Origin: Edaphochlamys debaryana
Taxonomy: Eukaryota; Chlorophyta; Chlorophyceae; Chlamydomonadales
DNA length: 64,000 bases
NCBI GenBank assembly: GCA_016858145.1
Contig: JAEHOE010000174.1
Span: 62,001-126,000, forward strand
Direction of reading: 5' to 3'
How positions within the stretch are numbered: position 1 is the stretch's first letter; every line of letters begins with the position of its first letter. The translations under genes and the position numbers were made by a program. The notes under the pieces were generated by a model. It worked only from the letters and a program-made list of their open reading frames with translations. It was not told where the DNA came from and ran no database searches. Positions 55,422 to 64,000 of the stretch are shown here, piece by piece.

Positions 55422-58087
55422 GCGACCCTCATGCGGCGACGGTGTAGGGCGCGGAGGCGACGGGGCGCGCCCGAACTCCGAGCCGCTGTCGGGCATCTCG
55501 CGGAGCACGGGTCACTCACAGCGTGCATTGCCGGGGAGGCCACAGCATGGGCAAGCGGGGTGGCAAGTGCGTGTGGGAGCCTCCAGGGCAGGGCAGGGTG
55601 AGGGAGGGTCCGGCAGTCTCGAGAGAGAGAGAGCGGGTTCGGTAGGGACGGGTCCGGTCGGTGGGCTTGGGAGGTCGGGCGTGTGGGTGGTCTGGGTGGA
55701 TGCAGAGGCAGGGGGGCACGGGTGCAAGCGCAGGGTGGGAATGATGTGGGGAGCGCAGAATGTTTGCGGGCCCATTAGTCAATCATATACAGTGTCTTGA
55801 TGCCTTGGGTGGGAACATGTACGGCGTACGGCAGCAGGGGTCTCATCACAAGGCTGTACCATACACACACACACGTACCGTACTCGCACAAGTACACGTA
55901 CACGCGCGATGTGGGTTTAGCGTCGTTTCACGGTCCCTCGTTATGCTCTCTCTGCTGCGTCCATTTCGTGTTTCGAGGCAGAGGTTGTGAGGCAGGTGGT
56001 GTGTGGTGTTACAGGCTGCTCGCTTCAGCCGAGGGAGCATAGGCACGTGGTGTGTGATGTGTGGTGAGATGGTGCTTCTATGATTGGGGTTCTGATAACG
56101 GCCCACCCGTGTTTTGGCTCGTGACCGGGCTGGCCACCACCGAGACGAGCGACTGTGGGGACAAGCCGGTGGCTCATGCTTGTTCGGGGCCTCTCGGGCG
56201 GTGCTGTCATGGCGTATCGCAGAGAGTTGGCGCCAGAGGGCGTACCGCCTGTCTGTCTGGGGAAGGGTCAAGAGGCAGGGAGAGGCCGCGCATTGAATGG
56301 AGGGCCCGAGGACAGAGGAGGGGTGCGGGTTGACGGGAGCAGAGCGCCGTGTGTGGAGGGGGTGGAGGGGCTGGTGACTGCCTGCGAGTTTGCGCCGGCG
56401 GATTGCTGACGGGTGCGACCAGGGCCAACGCAGTTTTGGCTTATCTGTGCTCCATTCCTTCCTTGGCTTCATGCTGCGAATGCTAGTCTCGGGGCCGTCC
56501 ACAATGCGTGGCAGTAAAGAGGCGAGAGCGGGGAGGCCTGGAAAGTGCGGCGGGGGCGGTTGCGGCCATGGATCGGGGAGAGGGGCTGGTGTGTGAGCAG
56601 GCGGTTGCCTGGGTTCGTGTGTGGGTGGTTGTGTGTTGTCAGGTCCCTCCAGGGGGAGGAAACAGGCGCTGGAATCACGCAGGAGAGAATGGGTACAGCC
56701 ATGGCTTCATGTCGTTCAACCCGCTTAGTATCGCAAGCTGTTTTTGTGTTGTGTGGGGCGGCACGTGTGGAGCCTGGGGCGGGCTCAGGTGCAGGTGGCG
56801 GCGGCGGCTGGTGGCGGCTGGGCCGGGGTAGGGGTAGGGTGGCAGGGCTGCGGCGTTCGCCGCAGTCTTTGGCCCCAGTCTCCCTCGGCCCGGGCAGGCG
56901 GGTGCGGAGAAGCGCCGCGGAGGAGCGTCCCTGGGTGGAGGCCGGGTGCATGTCGATTCAAGCCCTGGAGAGAGGGCCCTGTAACCTTTGGAAAGCGAGA
57001 TGTTGGGCTGGGCCCCCGGAGAGGCGCGTGCTGCCAGCTGTTCGGGCGGGCGTTAGGCTCAGGCCAGGAGCACACCGCGAGAAGCGACTGGTGCCCTACT
57101 GCTTGCCGGATGGGCCGGCCATGCAGGTCGAGTGGTCGACTCTGTTGCCGCTGCCCGCTGAGGCAAGGCCCAGCGACCCAGGTCTGCGTAGCACGCCCTA
57201 CGCCACAACCAAGCGCTTCGCTTCGTTGATTTCTTCTAACCCAGGGATCGGAGGGCATAGCCTCCATGCGGTGCGCTAAAGGTGCCGCAGGCCCTGCTGC
57301 TGCCTTCCGAGCGCCTGCACGCAAGCGCTGCCACGACACTGCCTCCGTCCTTCGCCTCAGCCTGCGGGTGGAGCGCCGTCCAGACCGTCCTCGAGACAGT
57401 AGCAGACGGCGGCGAGCGTGCCTTACATGCTGGCTACACCTCCTCGAGCACCAACGCTTTAAATGCATCCATCGGGGCTCACGTGCCGTGTGCCCACGTC
57501 GTCCTACACAGCGCCGCCGCCCCCATCAGCCCGTGTAATCCCCATCTCTCTCGACAGCTCATGCTAACCTACCGCCTCTACCTGTGCACCATCCTGCTTG
57601 CATGCACCATGCGGCATATGTATGCCGCAGGTCAACCGAGATGCAACCAACTTCAACAACGGCATGCGGCGCCGCACTTCAGGGCCAGACCCAGCTGTCC
57701 CCGGACACGGGGGCGACCTCCTCTGGAGCCGTCGAGCCCCGCGCTACCCCCAACAATGTGTGTAGGGGCCTGGCAACACAAGCCGGTGGAGCGGGCGCCC
57801 GACGGCCCTGGGCCCAGCAGCCGCCGGCGCCGACAGGCGGCACGAAGGGCCCCTCTGAAGGGGAGGGAAGAGGAACCGTCGCCGATACGCCGCACGAAGG
57901 CCGCCTTAGTTTGGAGGGAAGGTACGGCACCCCCTCAGATGGCCGTCGCGCGCTTCCCACAGCATGCCCATGTCTGCTAGCCGCTCTCAGCTGCATCCCC
58001 GACTACATCGTCTGCGCGTACCGCTCCGTGTAGTGCTAGAAAGCCCCGATGCTTGTGTGCTACGCGGGTGCTATGCCCGCCCCCCCC
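55422..58087. other. Long convergent intergenic region, no gene recognised
   Basis: 2.7 kb between the CRAL-TRIO and Kelch 3' ends. I see no domain or splice-linked frames. A minus-strand TGTAA near 57423 could serve the Kelch gene; plus-strand TGTAA motifs near 56980 and 57536 are far for the CRAL-TRIO gene. Confidence 0.45.
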
Positions 58088-61000
58088 TCAGATGGCGCAC
58101 AGCGCCACGCCCGACCGCCCTTGGCCGCACGGCGCACACGCCCGCCACCGCCCTGCCGCCATGTCGTACGCCTCCACGGTCTGGTGTACGGCACCCTCCT
58201 CGCCGCCGCCCAGCGTGCCCAAACCCAGAAACCCGCCTCCCGCTCCGGGAGCACCCCCCGCCCCGCCGACGGACCCCAGAGGCACGGGCCCCAGCCCGCC
58301 GCCGCCGCCGCCGCCGAGGCCAACGCCGCCAGCTGCACCGCCGCCGGCGCCGTACCAACCGGCAACCACCGGCGGGGGGCTGCCGTACACCGCCGCGCCG
58401 CCGATGATGCCGGCCCCGGCCGCAGCGTGCGGGCCGTTGTACGGCCAGCTGCCGTACAGCCCGTGGCCGCCGTACGGCGGCGGCGACGATCCGAGCGCCC
58501 CCACGCCGCCGCCGACGCTGCTGCTCCCGAAGCCAAAGCCGGTGGCGGCGGCGGCTGCGGCGGCGGCGACGTCGGCGCTGGTTCCCTGCCCCCCTGCGAC
58601 GTAGAGGCATCCGCCCAGGGCGGCAATGGCGTGACTGGACCTGCGGCAGGGTATGGGGCAAGGGGGGGAGGAGAAAGGAGGAGCGCGGGAGAGGTTGCCA
58701 AGCGTGCTGTCGAAACCCCCCTGCAGGCGAGTCGCTCTGCTTCCCCCCCCAAGTCATCTCCTCGCTCGGGGCTCAGCGCCCCACACCCACGTCTCTGCAC
58801 CCCTTCAGCCCCCCCCCCGCCCCCCTTGCCTGGGTGAGGCCATGGGCTGCAAGGACGTCCACCGCCCCTCCCTGCAGGCAGACGCGGAAGGTGGAGGAAG
58901 GTGGAGGCACGTGGGGACCGGGCCAGCGGCAGCCTCGACCGACTGGCCGCCCATCGGCCCCCCCCCCTCCGGCCCCCCCTCGGTCCATCAAAAGCCCCTT
59001 TCCAGATGTCGCTCCGCCGCACCCCACCCTTGGTCGCTTTCTGGTGCGCCTCCCCCCCCGCGCGTCGGCACCCCACCGCCCAACACCCGACCGCCCCGCC
59101 CGTACGGCACCCGCCTGGGGTCGTACGCCTCCAGGGAGGACAGCCGCGTGCGCCCGTCATTGACGCCGCCCGCCACGTAGATGCGCCCGCCAAGGGCGGC
59201 GGCCTGTACGGCACACGAGGTGTTCATAAGGCGGGCGGAGGCGTTCGGCTGAGGAACTGAGGACTAGCGCCATGTCTTCCTCCGTCCGCCCTGACCCTCA
59301 GCAAAAGCAGCGTTTATCCCCGCCCACTCCCTCCTCCCCCTTGCCAGCAATTCCCCCCTGCTCTAGCACCCCCTCCCCTTACCGCCGTGTACTTGCGCGC
59401 GCTGCCCATGTCCCCAACCAGGATCCACCGCCCGGATCCAAGATCCAGAACCTCGCCGCTCCGATGGGTTCCGCCGCCACCGCCACCGCCACCGCCGCCA
59501 CGGCCTCCGCCTCCGCCTCCGCTGGCCCCGCCCAGAGCGTACACGCGACCGCCCAAGACCGCAACGGCGGCGGCGGAGCGCGGGTGGAGCATGTCTGGAG
59601 CACGGGTCCAACCACCGCCGCCGCCGCCGCCGGCGGCGGCAGTGGCGGCGGCGGCGCTGCCAGGGCCGGCGGCGGCGGCGGCCTCGGCCTCCGCCGACAG
59701 CAACTCCACGCTGGACAGCACGTGCTGCACCTGGGGACCGCACGGCAGCATGAGCAAGAGGCTACCGTGGCTGTACGGCAACAGAGCCGCCCCGCCAGCG
59801 CCCCGCCTCCGTCCATGGCTGTGAGGCTCCCTTGCTCAACCACCACCACCCCGTGCCGCCCCCCCCCCACGCTGGTCTCGTTCGTTACCGGAATCAACCT
59901 GACAAGGTAACCCAACCAACTAAGAACGGCCATGCACCACCACCCACAGAATCAAGAAAGGGCTCTCAATCTGTCAATCCTTCTCGTGTCTGGACCTGGT
60001 AAGTTTCCACGTGTTGAGCCGCAGGCTCCACGCCCGGTGGTGCCCTTCCGTCAATTTCTTTAAGTTTCAGACCATACTCCCCCCGGAACCCAACAACTTT
60101 GACCTCTCATAAGGTGCTGTCAGAGCCACCAAAGGAACATCTGCCAATCCCCAGTCGGCATCGTCTAGGCCCCGCTCACCTGTTGCACCTGGGAGCGGCC
60201 CCCGAGCACCACCACACCGCCTGGGGGGAGACGCCGGGGGGGGGAGGGAAGGGATGGGAGGTGAGCTGCAGGCCAGTTGGGGAGGGGGCGTGGGCCAGCA
60301 AGGGGCAGAGCCAACATGTGATGGCCGCGGCGCCCCACACCAGCACCCCCTCAACTTCTCAAACCCGGCCGGTTACCCGGCCCCTATAGCCTTGGCAAGG
60401 CTGCCCATCCGTCCCACCCGCCATCCTCACCGGCCACCGCCGCCACGCCCGCATGAGCCCGCGGCAGCAGCAGCGGCGGCGCCGGCTCCCAAGCCACCCG
60501 CGCCGCCGCCCCCCGCCCTCCCCCGCCGCCGCCACCTCCGCCGCCTGCCCCGGCGCTAGCGCCGCCGATGGCGGCGGCGGCGCCGCAGCGCAGTCGGGCG
60601 ACGGAGCTGCAGAGCGGCGTGCCGCCGACCAGATACACAGCCCCGGAGCCCCCCCCGCCCCCGGGGAGCATGGCAGCGCCGGCGAAGGACAGCCCCTGCA
60701 GCAGCGGCGGACCGCTGACCCATTGGTCGGTCTGCGGGTCGTAAACCTCAACCGCCTTAACCGCTCGCCAACTGCTGTCGTGCCCGCCCGCCATTAGTAA
60801 GCCCGAGGCCAGGTGGCGGCGCGAGCGGCGGCCGGTGCCGCCGGCGGCGGCGGCGGCGCCGCCTAGGGCCGAGGCCAGGATCGGGCCGACGCGCCGGCCG
60901 CCGTTGGCGGCTGAGTGTGGCGGTTGGTGTGCGGCAGCCGCCGGCGGTTGGAGCGGCGGCGGTTGGAGGTTGAGGACGCCGCCAGCCTCCAGTGCCTCCA

Positions 61001-63028
61001 GCGCTGCCAGCTGCTGCCGTAGCGCCGCCAGGGCCGGCGGCTCGGGGTGGCAGTTGGCCTGGCTCCACGCGCCCTGGCCACCCGCGATCCCAACCGCCCC
61101 AACCGCATCAGCCGCCGCCGCCAGCAGCAACCGCAGCGCCGCTGCCTGCGCCGCCGTCGCCGGCCCCGGCGCCGCCGCCAGCGGTAGGTGCGGCCGGGGC
61201 GGCAGGGAGCCCCACCCCACCAGGGAGGCTAGCTCGGGGGCGGCGGGGGCCCGGGCGGTGGGGTCGGCCGCGAGCCAGTCGAGTGCGGCCTGCAGGACGT
61301 CGCTCTCCTGTGGGGGTGACATGGCACGATGGGTTGCAAGGCAAGGGGCTCGTGCTAAGGATCAGGGCGCGGGGTCCACGGCGGGGAGAGGGGTGCTGAG
61401 ACCTGTGAGTCACGAGCTGTGGTTGCCCCTCCCCTCTTCGTCTCCCCAACTAATGCCGTCCACAACCGCCTTGCTCTCCCTGCTCCCCTCCTTCCCCTCA
61501 AAAGTCACCCCCCCGAGGCGCCGTTCCCCCCCCTGCCCCACTCACGCACTCCGCCACCAGCTCCTCGCTCCGCAGCACCTCCCCCAGCAGCTCCAGGGGC
61601 AGATCGCCCAGACCCATGGCGGCAGCAGCACCCGCAGGGACGCCCGCGCCCCCGCCCGCGCCAGGGCCCAGGCAGTTGCCTCCCACTCCCCTTTCTCCGG
61701 AGAGTCCGTGCCCGGCAGTGGCGCCCAGGCCCGGTCCGCATCCAGCCGCCGCCGTCCTCGCGGCTCCGGCGGCGCCAGCCGGGGCATCCAGCCGTACAAG
61801 TACGGCGAAGCGGCTGCACACGTACGACATCTGGGTGCAGTGACGTTGGGGTATGGAGAGCGCGTTGGCTCCCACCGAAAGCCAAGCACGAGAACATAAT
61901 GACACTCGTGCAATCTCGAGCCCCGCGCCTTACCTCCAGCCATAATCTCCGCTCCCCCACCCCCACCCCCCGAGCCCCGCCCCACCCACCAGCTCCTCCC
62001 TCAGCGCCCCAAGGCTGTACCGCCAGGCCAGGGCAAGCAGCGGTACACACGTGCGCAGGCCCAGGCTGGAGCGCATGTACTGCCGGGGGGATGGACGAGC
62101 GGGAGGGGGGGGGGCCAAAACGTGTGAGTGTGGGGGCTCAACCGTTGGCGCCCAGTGCTCCAGCAGTGCCCTAACGCTGTCACCACATATGTAGCCCAAC
62201 GATTTCACACTGTCATACCTTAAGCGGGGGCATCTCAAACTCCCCCGGGCCCCAACCCGTGCTCACCGCCGCACACGCCTCCAGCAGCCCGCCCGCCCCC
62301 AGGAAAGACGCCGCCGCCAGCACGCCCTCCAGGACCTCGGCGTTGAGCTCCAACCGCCGCTCGTACAGCGCCTTAACCGCCAACCGCAACGCCCAACCGT
62401 CGACGCCGGGCAGCCACACCACCGGCGGGCCGCGGCCCCCGCTGCCACTGGCGCGAGCTCCGCCCGCAGGCCCTCCTGACTCGGCTGCCGTCGCCGCCGC
62501 CGGCAGGGCATTTGCAAAAGCACTAGCTCCTGCTGCTGCTGACGGCTCAGGAACCGATGTCGAGGTATCCATGGCTGCAGCCGAGGTTGGGGAGGGCATG
62601 TATGTGGAGAGCTCGCATGCCGCCGATGGAGATGGCGTGAGGTCGCACATGTGCGCGCCCGTCCCCGCCAGCAGGGCCCTGAAGTAGTCGCAGCTGGCCG
62701 CGAGGACCACGCGGTGCGCCGGAACATCGATGAAGCCATCGATAGAGCAAGCTCTCGCTGTAGGGGCTGACTCCATGGCGTCCATGGGTACAGGGCCAGG
62801 CATGGCTAGAGCTGGCGCGCATTGCTGGCATGGCGCGCGCAGCGTCACGTCCACCAGCGCCCCTTCGCGCCATAGCTCGCACAGCGCCGCGCAGAGCGCC
62901 GAGGGCTCCAGCGATACTAGCTTGGGCTGTGGCAAGGGGCGAGGGGTGGCTGGGGTGGGGGCCAGAGGGCCGGTGGCCAGGGCAGCCGCAACGTGGCGAG
63001 CGAAACGTGCCGAGGACAGTTGAGGCAT
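58088..63028 (-). CDS. BTB-BACK-Kelch protein (KLHL-like, probable CUL3 adaptor)
   Basis: Nine exons, 1028 residues, phases agree: 62267-63028, 61990-62079, 61546-61830, 60431-61307, 60180-60220, 59383-59730, 59115-59203, 58830-58871, 58088-58640. Exon 1 holds a BTB domain (ALVDVTLRAP; DVPAHRVVLAASCDYFRALL; KALYERRLELNAEVLEG) interrupted by Ser/Ala/Pro-rich insertions. A BACK-like helical region follows (CVPLLALAWRYSLGALREEL; LPLELLGEVLRSEELVAEC). From about residue 545 come Kelch blades: SGLLMAGGHDS, VVVLGGRSQ, AVAVLGGRVYALGGAS, AAALGGRIYVAGGVNDG, AIAALGGCLYVAGG, with EAYDPREGRWTSLQPMASPR. The last exon carries a long Gly/Pro/Tyr-rich insertion inside a blade. Such proteins usually deliver substrates to CUL3 ubiquitin ligases. 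Introns 7 and 8 need GC donors (gcgggt and gcaagg). Exon 5 has two possible ends three codons apart. Confidence 0.87.
59873..60165 (-). pseudogene. Fragment of nuclear 18S rRNA inside a Kelch intron
   Basis: On the minus strand the sequence follows the 3' half of eukaryotic 18S rRNA: ggcatcg region, gggttccggggggagtatgg, aaattgacggaagggcacca, cgtggagcctgcggct, acttaccagg, gattgacagattgagagc, gtggtggtgcatggccgttc, ggttgattccggtaacgaac. Two conserved blocks are missing (GCAAGGC after gagtatggtc; TAATTTGACT before caacacg), and many substitutions are present, so it cannot be functional rRNA. It occupies about 290 of the 449 bases of Kelch intron 5, in the gene's sense direction, starting about 14 bases after the donor. 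Confidence 0.9.
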
Positions 63029-63597
63029 CGGGCGGTGATGTCCCCTGCCTCAATGTTTGGATCCCTTGGTGAAGCGCCTGAACGCCCACGGACAGCCCAG
63101 GGGACAGGGACCGTGGAGAGGCGCGCACCTGCACATGGCCATCCTCGGCGTTGCAGCCCGCGAACGCCCCAGGGAGTCCGGGGAGCCCACGCGTCATACC
63201 AAGCAGGCTCAGATGGCGATGCTAGCGCAGGCCGTGCATGTTGGCTCTCGTCTCGTCGCAATTGCGGGTCGAAAGGGTTTCGCTGCTGTGATGATCTCTC
63301 TAGTTGCGCGATGGGTGTGCGTGCGCTTATACGTGCAGGATTCAGCCGCTGGTTGCCGTGGCGCAAACCGCAAGTGCAGCGCGAGTCGCAGATTGACACG
63401 ATGCGAGAGCTGACCGGCACGCCCGGCGTCCCTCTCCCCTATCGCTAACTTGCTCACTCAAGCGATGGACAGAGGCCGAGCCTGACCAAGCCAACAACCA
63501 GCGGCCGAGAGGCCCGCCATGAGCATGCTCACGCACCCGACCAGATAGGCACACCTGATCTCGCGCTCTTGTCGCAAAGAAGAGGTCGTGAGCTGCA
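63029..63597. promoter_or_regulatory. Bidirectional promoter region, Kelch gene / right-edge gene
   Basis: 569 bases between divergent ATGs at 63028 (-) and 63598 (+). No strong core element recognised. Confidence 0.45.
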
Positions 63598-63893
63598 ATG
63601 CACACGAGCCCGGTCAATGCCTGGGCTCAGCAGCAGCAGCCACAGCATGCTCACAGCATGACCCCGAGCAAGCGGCCGCTGGAGGACGCCGAGCGACGCA
63701 GCGAGCGCCGCTTGAACCCCTATCTGTCATCGGATTATGGAGCCTGTGCCTCCGCTCCTGCTGGCAACTTGACGCCTCGGGGATCACCTCGGCCATGCTA
63801 TCCCCAGTGGCACGATCACCCACCCACCTTCCCGCCGCACCCGCCCGCGCGGACCCAGCATGCGACCGACGCAGGGAGGCCAAGCGGGTTCAG
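63598..63893 (+). CDS. First exon of an unidentified gene (partial)
   Basis: An ATG at 63598 opens a 98-codon frame starting MHTSPVNAWAQQQQPQHAHS and ending at a strong donor (ttcag then gtaagc) after 63893, phase 2. The product begins Gln/His-rich, has a basic stretch (TPSKRPLEDAERRSERRLNP) that could be a nuclear signal, then becomes Pro/His-rich. No domain is visible in this part. The rest lies beyond the right edge; 63894-64000 is read as intron. Confidence 0.5.
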
Positions 63894-64000
63894 GTAAGCT
63901 AGCTCATCAGGGCACGCTCGCCGTGCTGGAAAGAAATGCCCCTGAGAGGGTCTGAAAGCGGACTCTCTAGGCTCGGACCGTCTACAACTGGCCTACCAGT

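Noticed and set aside
59873..60165. Functional rRNA gene
   Set aside because: Only a short internal part of 18S is present, with deletions in invariant blocks, and it is enclosed in a protein-coding intron.
1..64000. tRNA genes, bacterial operons, phage or insertion sequences
   Set aside because: I looked for cloverleaf arms, transposase motifs and Shine-Dalgarno-led gene strings and saw none; gene structure is eukaryotic throughout.

Overview
The window is nuclear DNA of a very GC-rich, intron-dense green alga. I infer a chlorophyte, probably Chlamydomonadales/Volvocales-like. The evidence is: spliced genes with GT-AG and a few GC-AG introns, a cytosolic ribosomal protein gene (RPL29), a nuclear 18S rRNA fragment, transit-peptide-like N-termini, plant-type families (an ABA4/DUF4281 protein, an L18a-like membrane protein) and TGTAA poly(A) candidates. 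I rebuilt gene models by hand from splice sites; every exon chain given closes in frame to a stop. No BLAST or HMM search was possible, so family names rest on recognised motifs.

Layout. 129-407 (+): 3' end of an L18a-like membrane protein. 2108-3752 (-): coiled-coil protein. 4859-8724 (-): DHHC palmitoyltransferase. 9495-17558 (+): plastid-targeted ViaA/CoxE-type VWA protein. 19135-24087 (-): glycerophosphocholine acyltransferase (DUF2838). 24707-26516 (+): full-length L18a-like paralogue with two further terminal-exon copies downstream. 30146-32487 (-): glutamine-synthetase-like probable pseudoenzyme. 35560-37748 (+): ABA4-like carotenoid protein. 39344-39944 (-): RPL29. 41227-42145 (-): small membrane protein. 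43675-49969 (-): FAD amine-oxidase-like flavoprotein. 50342-55421 (+): CRAL-TRIO lipid-transfer protein. 58088-63028 (-): BTB-BACK-Kelch protein. 63598-63893 (+): first exon of an unidentified gene. Neighbours mostly alternate in strand, giving four compact head-to-head promoters and long convergent 3' regions. This is a set of housekeeping, lipid and plastid genes, not one pathway.

The most unusual signal is structural. In at least six genes, introns hold near-copies of the adjacent splice junction: the last coding bases of the exon plus the donor, or the acceptor plus the first exon bases. The extreme case is about twenty tandem copies of one acceptor in front of the exon carrying the VWA metal site. 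Introns also run G-rich at the 5' end and C-rich at the 3' end. Other finds are a miRNA-precursor-like hairpin in an intron, a degenerate 18S rRNA piece filling another intron, a glutamine synthetase homologue lacking both metal-binding glutamates, tandem alternative terminal exons, a recent 0.4-kb duplication of a gene's 5' flank, and a dispersed intronic repeat.
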